NCBI GenBank assembly: GCA_907163375.1
Contig: CAJQUW010011548.1
Coordinates: 278,001-342,000, forward strand
Reading direction: 5' to 3'
Source: Prostheceraeus crozeri
Taxonomy: Eukaryota; Platyhelminthes; Polycladida; Euryleptidae
Length of the DNA stretch: 64,000 bases
The notes under the pieces: model-generated
What the model saw: the letters and a program-made list of their open reading frames with translations, nothing else
The model's database searches: none
Told to the model about the DNA's origin: nothing
Made by a program: the position numbers and the translations under genes
In this document: one piece after another, positions 50,105-60,926 of the stretch
Layout: each line of letters starts with the position of its first letter
Numbering within the stretch: position 1 is the stretch's first letter

Positions 50105-50639
50105 CCCAAGCACCTCCTGCTCACGGCTCTTTTGTATATTAATTTTATTATTGTTCATATAGACCTGACGCACAATATCATATTTAATGCAACAAATATG
50201 GTAAATGTGTCATTACGATGCTGCGACGTGCTGCTTACTTACCACTTGTTACCACATTTAGAAACAACCGAAAAATTGAAACTCGATCAAGCCAAGCAAT
50301 CGGTAGTATCAGCTGCCCCAGCGGCAAATAGAAGCCATACAGCTTGCGGGTAGATCATCGGCAGAAGACGTACATAATTACCTCTATTCTAGAATGTATG
50401 TACGCGTCGCACTGCTGGAAATGACTGACACTCTGACTCGATGGCCAATGGGAGAGGGCATATTTTATGGTCCATGTGCCTTGGATGGGACTCGCAACGA
50501 GAAATTTTAAATTCAACTCGAAGATCCATGTTTTCCATAACGAAGTTATCGCACAATTTCTAAACAAATTTTTAGATGTTTTTGTACTCATCATAGATAT
50601 CTTAAGTTTCTAAATTGCACACGAGTTTGCAGTCTTTAC

Positions 50640-51263
50640 ATGTTCCACTGTCTTTTATCTTGGTATTCCAGCTCACTCTTGGTTGACCTGCTTTTAGCAT
50701 ACAGGGATTTTTTAGTTTGTGAGGGGCTCATAGCGATTAAGAGATTTGGCTTAGCCAAACTTCTCTCTCGTACCACAAGGTATATCGACGACATTTGTGT
50801 GTTTAACTACAAACATTTTGATAAGATCCTTCCTGAAATCTGCCCGATAGATCTCTTATCTAGCAGAAGCGATGATAACAACAAATGCGTTAGTTATTTG
50901 GATGTTGAAATCAGGATCGGAGATGGTGGCCAATACATCACAGAGGTTTACCATAAGGTTGATGAGTTCAGCTTCCCAGTGGTGCTGTATACTTTCCCCG
51001 AGAGTAATATGCCTTTGAACACTGGCTTAAACATCTTTGCTGCAAAACTCATCAGGTTCGCCAGGATTTCATCCGATGCTTCCGCCTTCACATCAAGAGC
51101 TACGGGCATTTTCGATATCTTCCAAGGAAGGGATTGTAAGGTTAATCTGCTAGTTAATTCTTGCATAAAGTCCTTCTCAAAGAATAGGTTCCTCGTTTCT
51201 AAGTTTGGTTGTTTTTCGCCCCACCAGATGCCCTCCAAATTGGCATGTTGGACTAAAAAATAA
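50640..51263 (+). pseudogene. Reverse transcriptase C-terminal fragment, probably Penelope-like
   Basis: 207 residues. TTRYIDDICVFNYKHFDKIL carries the catalytic Asp pair of RT motif 5 (~residue 44). It continues with VSYLDVEIRIGDGG and a thumb-like region (EVYHKVDEFSFPVVLY, LIRFARISSDASAFTSRATG, IKSFSKNRFLVSK). This layout is not LTR or CR1 type and best fits the Penelope-like or a related non-canonical group. The N-terminal RT motifs are absent. Confidence 0.65.
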
Positions 51264-51289
51264 AAAACCTCTTCCAGATTCATTTGCAT

Positions 51290-52484
51290 CCTTTTGACCT
51301 CAAAATTCCAAAACTTTATTTTCGGTTAGGTTCTGCTATGTTTCCTCAGGCTTGGAGAGACCTTCCATGTCGTGCATAGGTTGGAGGTTAGGGGACAAAA
51401 CCTTGCTTCATGCAGCCACATGGTTCCTCCCTGATGACTCCATACATAGCAAACTTAATTTTGCTTTCTTAGGTTTCTTATTGTCACCGTTTGTTATTTT
51501 TAAGTTAGCTTCTCGTCAAGTCCATGACGAACTCTCATTTTAGTTCTTAGATTGTAAAAATAAAATCGTTTATAAGTTTTAATTTATTTCCCTTCCCCTC
51601 TTAAGTTGGGTCGGCTAGCCTTCATTCGTATTTCAGTCCCTACTCTGTACTGGAGTAGGTTACTATATGTAGTTAGTATTGATTTGTACTCATTCGTTCA
51701 TGACTTTTAATTACCTAATTATTTACAGGATTTTCCACTAGGGTAGTTGTTTAACTTTGGTATCTTCCGTTTCCTGGATCCTTCGAATTATTTTGACCGT
51801 GTCATGTCTTAATTCGATCTTGATTATTTCAAACATCGTTTTAGCAAGTGTGTCAATCGAAGAGACAAAAGGATATTCATAGGATATTAACCCAAACAAC
51901 TGAAGTTTAACTAGTAACCGTCAAACTCAATAATCGTCACAGAATTTGATAAATGAGTTTATATAGGTTTGACCGATCAAGAAGATAATCATCCGTTTCA
52001 TATTAAATAAAGACATCTTAACTGCAGAGTGACATGGTCGTTCGCAGCATTAACGCTTCGAGTTAATCGCTGAAATTCCAACAGCAGAATTACCGAAATG
52101 AGATGAAGAGCTCCCGTTTCAAAAGCAATTTGCCATATCAACAGCAAAATGAAAATAAAAGCCTAATCCTAAAACTAATCCTAATCAATGGCAATGTGCA
52201 GCTTCGATATAAAACTTCCGACTCGAGCACTGCCGTTTTAAGTAAAATTATCGCAATAACAATTCGGATAAATTACACAGATGAATCATGGCTGTATTTG
52301 CAAGTCCACGAGTCAGAAAAAAAAGTAATCCTGATGTTGCTCAAATTTGCAACACCAGCATACAAAAGGAATCTATCTATGAATGAATTGCCGTTTAGAC
52401 TGAAATATCTGCCTAACTAAATAAAGAGTAAAGTCAACCGGAGGATTTTTTATCTGAACCTGTTCTTGGTCTATTCTAGATCGT
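51290..52484. other. Stretch without supported gene
   Basis: 51,290-51,560 may be the 3' part of the RT element. Beyond it nothing is supported; the ORF at 52,103-52,420 shows no domain. Confidence 0.45.
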
Positions 52485-53686
52485 GGGCTTGTCCTATAAC
52501 GCGTCATTAATTTAATTGAACCTTAATGACGCCTAATCTAGCTGTCATTAAAAGGATGCCGGCCATGGACGCGTCATTTATTTTGCATCATATAACCGTC
52601 ATAATCTTTTAATGGAAGGATGTTCACGAACGCGTCACAAAAAAATCATTCATATTTAAAGGAGGGTAAGACCTTCACCAGCGTATAAATGACAGGCATA
52701 TCGAACCAGAGTTACTATGTAAGACAACAAATCTTATTCAATTATCGCTTTCAAACACATAACAAGGTCCATAAGATGATTTACTTTCAGAATCAACTAA
52801 CCCAAGTTCGAATCTTGGTTTTGGTTATACTGCATGTACATGCATTTTATGCATGTTATCGACCCATAGGAATCCCATGGGCCCACGGACCTAAAACAAA
52901 AATTTCCTAAAGAACAGCTTGGTATGTCAATCTGCATACGGTATAGTTTCATGCATGTTCATATCAATCATCAATCAAAGCTGTGAAAATGTTAACTCAT
53001 CATACAAATAATTGGAAGGCTTTAGTGTTATTAAACTGAAAACGTTGCTTTACGCTGCTGAAATATGTTAACATTTTTCGGACCCATAGGGAACCCAACG
53101 GCTCATGTGCTTAAGTTTTCGCTCCGGGGCCATCCCAGGTCCGCAGGCCCTGCCATGGGGCTCCACCCACTGGGCGCTCCACCCCACTGGGCATTCCTGT
53201 AAATTCGTCCATTATCCGCTGTTAGGAATAAACTTGCAATTCTGCAATTGCGGATTGCTGTGAATTCCTTCAAAATGCTCCGATCTCTACGATTCCTTCA
53301 GATTCAAAGAATACAGGTCATTGCGCAAAAGTTTTCTCGATAATGTCGGGCCTTCCGATCATTATTAAAATAGTTAGCAGGCGCACGAAAAACGTTCACA
53401 TACTTCTTTATAGAACTTGACATCGAATATGTCTCTTTACTGTGTGATCCGGTTAATAGCAGTTACTGAAACTCCGGAAAATTTGGCGTGTTTAAGGTTG
53501 AACTGGATGCTCATTGTTAGATAGCTATTATATTATGTCTCCAGATAGTGCCATTTCATTGACGTTACATGTTCCAATGCTTCATTTCTAGTGAACCAGA
53601 AGAGGCTACCTGTCTAATTCTGTGCATTAAACTGTCTTTAACGTTTTATGACGCTTAAACAAATGACGCTTTATAGGACAAACCCC
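52485..53686. mobile_element. Candidate DNA transposon with CGTCATT subterminal repeats
   Basis: The left end GGGCTTGTCCTATAACGCGT and the right end, inverted (GGGGTTTGTCCTATAAAGCG), match over about 30 bp, continuing as TCATT then TTTAA. CGTCATT or its complement recurs about six times close to both ends, as transposase-binding subterminal repeats often do. No target duplication was found, so the ends may be eroded. No transposase inside; the 73-codon ORF at 52,689 is of no known family. Confidence 0.6.
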
Positions 53687-53855
53687 ATGAATTGACAACC
53701 AGGTTATCAGTGTCCGTTTTCTTTGAAGAATACAAGGAAGTCAAATGTGAAAATTAAAAATAATAGGCATAGCCTAGTAATTACAATTCATTCTGCTTAA
53801 GCTTATAAGAACTTTGATGAGATCAGAATAAAGTAATCACAAAACATGCATCCAG

Positions 53856-54047
53856 CTACTAGAGAAACACAAGTGTGAAAAGAACTGCGTGGTTTATCAA
53901 TTTGCGTGTAGCAAATGCAATGCTAAATACATGGGAAAAACTTTTCATCCTTTTTGCGTAAGATATTATGAAAACTACAATGGTATAAAAAAACGTAAAC
54001 AATGTAAGTGTGTAGTGCAATCTTTCAAAAAAGTTCTGTCATTTTGA
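53856..54047 (+). pseudogene. GIY-YIG endonuclease fragment (Penelope-like)
   Basis: A 64-codon piece, not starting with Met. KNCVVYQFACSKCNAKYMGK is followed by a T at the next position, then FHPFCVRYYEN. The pattern VVY-x-F-x-C-x2-C-x3-Y-[IM]-G-K-T, then a late Arg, is the Cys-rich start of the GIY-YIG nuclease at the C terminus of Penelope-like elements. It may or may not belong to the RT piece 2.6 kb upstream. Confidence 0.7.
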
Positions 54048-54448
54048 AAAAAGAAGATTTTTTCAAAGAAGAACACAGTTTTTTATGCACACAGTCATTG
54101 TTCATTAATCTTCCTAAACAATTTGAATGCCTGCAGCTTAACAGATTAAAAGAATTAGGAAAAGGCTGCGTCTGTATTACTTCATTGTTTTATTTTGGTG
54201 CAGTTGATTTGGTAAATAGTTTACGCATTCATACCAACAATAATGCACTTGAAGCGGCAGTTACGCAAACTCTTTCTGCTGCTGCACTTTTCGTCAATCT
54301 TGAATGGACAACACTCACTCTTGACGGGTCAAACTTACACAGAGTTCTACCTCAGAGAGAAGCTAGCTCAGCGTTGACGTCGTTTATCAGAATATTGGAC
54401 AAGTGCTTCAGGCTTCAGAATAATAATAATCATTGTAAATATCAATTG

Positions 54449-54451
<3 letters not shown>

Positions 54452-54480
<29 letters not shown>
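54452..54480. repeat. (TA)n microsatellite
   Basis: About 14 TA units. The ORF at 54,008-54,487 ends in it and has no recognised domain, so it is not listed as a gene. Confidence 0.95.
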
Positions 54481-54485
<5 letters not shown>

Positions 54486-54644
54486 GAAATATGCGCTTGT
54501 ATGAAATGACTACATTGCATACAATAACAGTGCAATGCGAAATTTTAAAGCCATGTAGCAATAAGTTCTTCGATAATATTTATTGCACGATGAGCGTCAT
54601 TTATCGTCCGTCGAGCAATAAAGCTAGTTAATGCACACCTTAGG

Positions 54645-54828
54645 TCTCAGCCACACTGAAAGCAAAGCAAACACGAGCGTCCCAAGCAAACGTGTCCTCA
54701 GGCTATCAATCGCTCCGGTTTGCTTTGATCGCTGTGTGGCAGTCTACAACTGCTGCAATGGTGACTTTATATTTGCTGCAAAACGCTTTGCTAGGAAACG
54801 CTTGAAAATGCTCGCAGTGTGGCTGAGG
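54645..54828. mobile_element. Possible short MITE, ~184 bp
   Basis: TCAGCCACACTG at 54,647-54,658 is matched by its inverse CAGTGTGGCTGA at 54,815-54,826; inside, related AAGCAAA/TTTGCT words continue the symmetry. No target duplication was seen. Confidence 0.5.
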
Positions 54829-55143
54829 GCTTACGCCTCTCGACGCTGTGGGTGCATTTGAAGGTTACACCACGAGCGATAAAACCAGCGCGAAGCGCGA
54901 GTTTTATCGAGAGTGGTGCAACCGAATTATCGCCACAGTTTTACAGTAAACCGACATTTCTCACTACGGATCGTATATGACTTGCATGAATCATAGATAT
55001 CACGTCGGGTGACTGCAGGTTTCTGCAAGTGTTTCTATGCTATATCAGCATTCAGATACCGCTTTGCCATATGTTTTGTCATCATTCTCAATGGACTGTT
55101 TTCAATATTCTAAATGGGGTTGTTTTCTGTTGTCTAAGTTTGT

Positions 55144-55524
55144 CTAAGGTTGTCTAAAGCTGTCTAATTGTTTCCTGAATGAATCTTCTCCAAATGATAT
55201 TTGTGACACTTCTAGCCTTCTATGTTCGTCAGAGGCCCGTAGACCGAAAGCTTTGCACATGTAGAAGTAAACTGCACGTAGTAGACCGAAGCTATCATTC
55301 AAAGAAAAAGCGCACTTATTCCATAGCTGTGTTTCATGGTCAACTAATACCGGATTTTGTCGAGTTCGTGATGTTCCCATTCCTCTTTTGGTGAGATTAA
55401 TCATCCTTGCGTTTAGGCATTTTCGGAAGCATGAGAATGCCATGTCTTCCTCTGACAATACTTGAAGACGCGGTCTGTCATTTCTGAGGGTACGTGCGAC
55501 TCCGCACACAATATTACACACGGT
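55144..55524 (-). pseudogene. Tyrosine-recombinase-type (DUF3504/Crypton-like) gene, middle part
   Basis: On the minus strand, PTVCNIVCGVARTLRNDRPR leads to RKCLNARMINLTKRGMGTSR and then AVYFYMCKAFGLRASDEHRR and LEVSQISFGEDSF. The GLRASDEHRRL stretch is the first catalytic-Arg region of DUF3504/KIAA1958-type proteins, a Crypton-derived tyrosine recombinase fold. The frame then runs into a short AGACAA-type repeat at about 55,130-55,165, and the part with the HxxR and Tyr catalytic residues is missing. Its upstream half lies at 59,732-60,000, separated by an inserted hAT-like element. Confidence 0.75.
55517..55524. repeat. Target duplication CACACGGT, left copy
   Basis: 8-bp direct repeat flanking the 4.2-kb hAT-like element; its partner is at 59,724-59,731. 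Confidence 0.85.
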
Positions 55525-55550
55525 CGGAGTTGGAAGTGTGTCAACGAAAC

Positions 55551-55690
55551 TTGACCCACGGCATATGTGACCCATGACCCACCTGACCCGCAGGGTACCC
55601 TGATCCACGACCCACCTGATCCACAGGGTACCCTGACCCACAACCCACCTGATCCACAGGGTACCCTGACCCACGACCCTCCTGACCACA
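55551..55690. repeat. GACCCAC/GGGTACCCTG subterminal repeats, left
   Basis: Three ~32-bp units of ACCCACCTGATCCACAGGGT, then ACCCTGACCC, follow a shorter GACCCAC run. Likely subterminal repeats of the 4.2-kb element. Confidence 0.85.
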
Positions 55691-56393
55691 CGTGCTGTAA
55701 AGGTGAATGATGTGAGTGCAATTTCCTTTTCTGGTATCATCTTTAGTTTCTTTTTCATTCAAGATTCTAGGTCTATCTAGGTAGAGGCCTCGTAACATCA
55801 AAATTGCTGTTAAAATTTATTATGAAGATTCAAGTGTATCAGATCACTTTGTCACATGATAAATAGACATGCAACCTCATCAAAATTATCTTATAATCAA
55901 AGTTCATGCACCTCAAATGCTGAAGGTTCTAAAAAAACTTAAGCGATTATTTTTTTTGTTATAATTTTTGACTATCCTTTTTAGTGCAACCTATTTAACT
56001 CGTAGAGAGATGATTAGTTAAGTTGAGGGCCCAACAGGATAAAATTTCAAATTTTGCATTTCTTTATCAAATTAAGTTAAAAAATAAGACTGCAATAGGC
56101 CGAAATCCTTTATGCATGCATTTATTATGTTATATAATACATGTGTGAAAATTATCCCAGAAAAATCGTCAAACTAATATTTTGTTGCTTCTGATGACAA
56201 TCGATTCAAATTTCATTTACTTCCGTTAGATTTAAGTTGTTAGATTTAAGTAGAAAGTATATTTGATGTAAGAATGAGATTCATCGAAAAGCAAATGGAG
56301 CAAGAATGCGTAACGCGTGAATAGAAAATTGCATGATGACAAGATTATTATTCATTAATTAGCGTACAATGTACATATAGATGAACTGATATA

Positions 56394-57801
56394 CAGGGTG
56401 GATGCCATATCTTGTCCGATATATTTTCAGAAAAAGACGACAAGTTTTCCAGCTAATATTAATTGTATAAATAAACTAACATGGTAGGTAAACTAACATA
56501 GGTATCAGGAAAATCATGTTTAAATAATATTTAAAGAAATTTTCAAAATGACAGACATTTTGTTCCACGCAAAGTTCATATCGATGAATGAAATTCCTAT
56601 ATGATTTTCTTTTCATAAATATAGGAATGTCCTTGAGTTCCTTTTCAATTTGCAGTTTGAGTTGTTCATTGCTTTCGAAGCTGAATGACTACACCTTATT
56701 CTGGACATTACCCCACAGAAAGAAATCGCAGATGGTGAGGTCGGGAGATCTGTTGGGCCACGGAATTGGGCCATCCCTTCCAATCCATCATTTGTTCAAC
56801 CGATCGTTAAGCAAGTTCCTTGTCTGGGTACTAAAATGGGGTGGATCACCATCTTGTTGAAACATGGAGGTGCGGTGAGACCGGCGAGCAAGAACACGGA
56901 AAACTTTTTCGGTCAGAATGTCACAGTAGCGATCACTTGTCATGGTTTCTTCATTGATGCGCAGTGCTATAATGCCATGAAATGATATCGCGTCGAATAC
57001 GGTCAGGCCCCTTGTTCTTCTGGGTGCCTCGTCATAAACATGAGGACTGTCTGTAATAGAAATCATTGTGATGATTTACTCAACCGAACATGTTAAATGT
57101 GCATTGTGCGCTCATCGGAGAAGATGATTTCGTTAGACCATGAACTCTCTTCACTGTTCTTTCGAAGGATGGTTTGACAAAAAATAAGTCTTGCCTGTTC
57201 GTCATGGTTGAATACTTGCTGCATCTGATGAACTTGTATGGTATATATCCATTCTCCTTCAGAGTTTTTCCGACTGTCCTAGGTGAAACTCCGACATCCT
57301 TTGCGATCACTCGCTGTACGAGGGTTGTCCATAATGGCGTTCACGATCGAATCCTTCTTCACATTCAATACGCCAGAAATACGATTTCCTGAGCTGGATC
57401 GAGGTAAGATGGAACCGGTATTGAGGAACTTGTCGGACCATCGTCTGATTGTTCATCCATCAGGTGCTTCTTCTCCATATTCCTCAAAGTAGCGTCTTCT
57501 TGCTTGTTCGCTGTTTCCGTAAGTTATACAGTAAGCAACCAGTCTAGCATTTTGTTCGACGCTTTCCATTTTGTCATAAAGTGAAGCACATGTATTGAGC
57601 GGCGTATATAATAAACTCGTACATTTGAAATTTTGAATAAACTTAGTAGAATTTGAAACCGCAAACATAATTGGATGATTGCGAACCGCTAGAAATTTAA
57701 GTGTAAGCATATGTATCTTATGCAAGTATAAGCATTGACTTTGATTAAGACATTCCACTGTTCACATCATAGAAATCGGACAAGATATGGTATCCACCCT
57801 G
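56394..57801 (-). mobile_element. Tc1/mariner-superfamily element, 1,408 bp
   Basis: Ends CAGGGTGGATGCCATATCTT and, inverted, CAGGGTGGATACCATATCTT, flanked by TA on both sides (56,392-56,393 and 57,802-57,803). A transposase on the minus strand fills the interior. Confidence 0.95.
56700..57758 (-). pseudogene. Tc1/mariner transposase, broken
   Basis: Pieces in order on the minus strand: an N-terminal helix-turn-helix part (ARLVAYCITYGNSEQARRRY, 57,453-57,758), a second HTH piece (MIAKDVGVSPRTVGKTLKEN, 57,080-57,310), then DAISFHGIIALRINEETM and FQQDGDPPHFSTQTRNLLND (56,788-57,066), then a WIGRDGPIPWPNRSPDLT-type end (~56,720-56,790). QQDGDPPH is the family's second catalytic Asp region (usually QQDGAPPH). 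The frame changes at least twice and there is at least one stop, so it is inactive. Confidence 0.9.
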
Positions 57802-57925
57802 TATATGAGTGGCGCTACATGTGCGAGTTCGTTGTGATAACAATCATTAGCGACATCATGTAAGTATTCCTATTTTTATTGATACCAAATCAAACATCAA
57901 AATGAAAGTTTTTATTGATACGAAG

Positions 57926-58854
57926 TAGTGGTGCAAAGCGATTAAGCGATTAATCGTTTAATCGCTCAAAATACTTAAGAAATGCATTGAATCGCAGGTT
58001 TGCGATTAATCGGTTTTTTTTGCATTTCTATTCTAATGCAAAAAAACTGGAACTCTCCAGTTCGGAACAGTAAGGTGTGGAAATGAATGACTCACTTGTG
58101 ATTCGGTGACTATGCTTTATTTTAAGTTTTCTGGTAGCATTAGACTGTACTGATATTCCATATAGGCGGTCTCGGGATAGGGTAATTAAAATGAATGAAA
58201 TAAGTGAGTCAGCGGTACGTAACGAGGTGCCGTATTGATAACTTGAACAAGGACAGACCTTATTGGACAGTCCCCTGCTCCCGCCTTTAGCATGCAATGC
58301 AAAACCGCATCATATTCATAGCAGATCCCTGAGCATCGAATCGGGAGCGTGACTCTAGTGATAGTCAACGAAACATCGAAGAAGTAAGATGTTTACCAAT
58401 AACAAAAAAGCGTTCGAGCATATGGGATCATTTTCGCCAGTGCCCTTGTGATCAAAAGTCTGTGAAATGTGCCTACTGTGACTGTCTTCAAAGTATCCAG
58501 CAGACAATCTCCGTCAACTCTGCTTCGATTGATCAGAAACCTTTTCATAATCAACATGTAGACCTACATACAATTAACGTAAATTACACAACCTTTATGC
58601 ACTAGGCTTACACTTTTATTATAAGTTACATCAATACAAAAGACAAGGTGATTGTGCATGGGAATAGAAACTTAACACGCTTTAGAGGCAGTGATAGTTT
58701 ACATAATAACAGTAATACTGTTATCTAATATATTAGTAGTAGATATTGAAATTATATAAGAAATCAATCGCGCGATTAATTGTTTAATCGCTTTATGATG
58801 CGATTATTAATCGTTTAATCGCATCGATGCGGTTGCACCAAAAATCACCCCTAA
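57926..58854. mobile_element. Non-autonomous hAT-like element, 929 bp
   Basis: Left end TAGTGGTGCAAAGCGATTAA, then GCGATTAATCGTTTAATCGC; right end, inverted, TAGGGGTGATTTTTGGTGCA, then ACCGCATCGATGCGATTAAA. Both have subterminal GCGATTAATCG arrays. A perfect 8-bp duplication ATACGAAG flanks it (57,918-57,925 and 58,855-58,862). No transposase inside. Confidence 0.92.
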
Positions 58855-58862
58855 TACGAAGT

Positions 58863-59589
58863 GTCAGGAAATATCTGCTCACAGAGCTCTATCGTAATAA
58901 GTCTGTGTGAAAGGGATAAGTCTATATCAATGACCGTAGTATGGATTGGCGTATTTCAGATTATCATGTATCAAATGAGCAATGAGATTCGTGGAACATG
59001 TATGATGCAAAAGTAGATTGAACGGCTAAATACTTTAGATTTGAAGCATGCATATTATCAAGACATCTTTATCAATTAGGCTCTGATCAATCTTTACCAG
59101 AGATTTACCATTCTAATCTCTACCAGAGGATATTTTCTACGAAAGACCAACAAAGTCAAACGAAACAAACAAAACGAAGGTCAGCTGACAATGCAAGAAA
59201 ATTTTCAAGATTAATGACACCTCTGAATACCTGACTTCTTCAGTAGCTGTATCTCTGAATTGAAGGTCACACATGATTGGGTATCGTCAGACATAGCGAC
59301 CGAAAATCGAGCGTACACAATTGTACTCAAGCAATTTCTCTCCACCAACCAACATCTCTCAATAGACAGCAGCAATTGTTTTAGAGCCTTTAATTTGTGT
59401 GAATTCCGCCCCTTTTCGAAACTGTATTAGGCTTGTGAAAGTCAATAGTGTTACATATTTTGACTGTGTGCATCCATCACCCCTGACCTTGTCAGTGACA
59501 CTGACTCAATAATTTTTTCATGAATGATTATAATACGAATAAATGAAGTTTACAGTATTTGAGATTGTCAAATCTATCATAGGTCAAAC
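58863..59589. other. Body of the 4.2-kb hAT-like element
   Basis: No gene or repeat recognised; together with 55,700-56,391 and 57,804-57,917 this is the element's own interior. Confidence 0.5.
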
Positions 59590-59723
59590 TGGTTGGAAGT
59601 GGGTCAACGAAGTCTGACCCACAACCCACCTGACCCACGGCATATGTGACCCACGACCCACGTTACCCACGCGATTTTGTGACCCACTTGACCCACCTGA
59701 CCCACGACCCACTTCCAACTCTG
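59590..59723. repeat. GACCCAC repeats and an internal end copy, right
   Basis: About eight GACCCAC words. The stretch starts with GTTGGAAGTGGGTCAACGAA, an internal copy of the element's left end, and finishes with the true right end. It could be a 134-bp deletion derivative of the same family lying inside the larger one. Confidence 0.75.
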
Positions 59724-59731
59724 CACACGGT

Positions 59732-60000
59732 GTTCGGCGGATATTCTTTCCCGCCTTACCTTCTGATCTCGTAGATGAAATGACACAGTGCACTCGAGAT
59801 CTCTTTCTCATCAGTGGTCGACAGTTCCTCCAATGTCGGGAATCGGCGAAGACTCTGGGCATTGCGCCATGACACCCACTCCGCAGACTTTCGTGCACCA
59901 GTTGTTGTTCTTCCTGGTACTACTGGACGTAGATTCCGCAACACTCGTGTTTATTTCTTGTGTAGAACAGATCGCAAAACGCTGCATGATCGGCTTGTGT
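59732..60000 (-). pseudogene. Tyrosine-recombinase-type (DUF3504/Crypton-like) gene, N-terminal part
   Basis: On the minus strand, SAEWVSWRNAQSLRRFPTLE and STTDEKEISSALCHFIYEIR are followed, after a one-base frame change, by GKEYPPNTVC. The pattern LCHFIYEIRR...GKEYPPNT is typical of the helical N-terminal domain of DUF3504/KIAA1958-type proteins. It stops at the right end of the hAT-like element and continues at 55,524 downward. A Tigger-like MITE lies just upstream (60,012-60,188). Confidence 0.75.
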
Positions 60001-60011
60001 CAATACAGATA

Positions 60012-60188
60012 CAGTAGAACCTCCATATTACGGACACCGTCGGGACTGCGCCTTAGTGTCCGCATTTTGGAGGTGTCCGCAATATGGAGTTACCGGTGAT
60101 GGTACGAACATTATTCGGGACTGAGCTTAACTGTCCTTAATACGGAGGTGTCCGCTGTATAGAATGTCCGCAATAAGAGGTTCCACTG
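60012..60188. mobile_element. Pogo/Tigger-like MITE, 177 bp
   Basis: Ends CAGTAGAACCTCCATATTAC and, inverted, CAGTGGAACCTCTTATTGCG; internal GGTGTCCGCA words also inverted; TA on both sides. CAGTGGAACCTC is a well-known Tigger/pogo terminus. Confidence 0.85.
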
Positions 60189-60700
60189 TAATTGAATCGG
60201 TGACGAGTATCAGTTGCTTTAATAATTTCATCGTGAGCTGCTGTCCACGATCAACAAAAGTGTGGGTGCAAGTGAATTAGAACACTCTCAGCAGTGGAAT
60301 AAAGAACTTCATAAAACGCTACTGTGCAACAATAACCAATACTAATACCAAGTGAAAACCAGACGAGTGCCTTGGACACACTTGTTCTTTTGAACAAAAC
60401 ATCAAAAACAAACAAGTATAATCTACATCTTTAACAAGTCTGACACTGACGAATAGAAATCAGTCACGTGTTTGAGTGACACGCTGCTTCACAGTCAAGT
60501 TGCATAGATATCGAGAGAAACTTATTACATAAGTAAGCTATTAGTAAACTTAAATAGCAGTCGGATGTAGCTACATAGAATATTGTTGAATATGTCTATA
60601 TCTAGTCAATGCAACAAAAAATTTAACATTTTCTATAAAATGATCTGCTTAAATCTATGATCTCAAATGATATTTCTATGGTTGAACGCGATGTGTAAAG

Positions 60701-60820
60701 GTTAAAGGATGGCTCAGAAATTTTAACCAGAAATATCGAGGTATAGAATTGAGTCAAAATTTTGACTATATTCTATACCGAGATATTTCTCAGTTACAAA
60801 TTTCTAGGACATCCTTTAAC
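60701..60820. repeat. 120-bp foldback repeat
   Basis: GTTAAAGGATG at the left and CATCCTTTAAC at the right, with AGAAATATC and GGTATAGAAT inside each arm. It is flanked by TGTGTAAAG and TGTGTTAAAG, a possible target duplication with a 1-base difference. No coding. Confidence 0.8.
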
Positions 60821-60926
60821 TGTGTTAAAGAATAGCTAATTGACTATCTATGACGAGGTAAATTTGACCAGGTAAGATTGACTAATGTTAACAGATATCT
60901 TTGAAATTTTGTGTCCATGAATTCTA

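Larger units (their letters stand above)
55525..59723. mobile_element. hAT-like element, 4.2 kb, inserted into a tyrosine-recombinase-type gene
   Basis: The left end is CGGAGTTGGAAGTGTGTC and the right end, inverted, is CAGAGTTGGAAGTGGGTC; a CAGAG start is usual for hAT. A perfect 8-bp duplication CACACGGT lies at 55,517-55,524 and 59,724-59,731. Subterminal repeats of GACCCAC type occur near both ends (55,551-55,690 and 59,610-59,715). The reading frame of the host gene resumes across the insertion. Inside are a mariner element (56,394-57,801) and another hAT-like element (57,926-58,854). Removing both leaves about 1.9 kb with no recognised hAT transposase, so it is non-autonomous or deeply decayed. 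Confidence 0.88.

Noticed and set aside
54008-54487. 159-codon ORF
   Set aside because: No domain, ends in a TA microsatellite and begins inside the GIY-YIG fragment in another frame.
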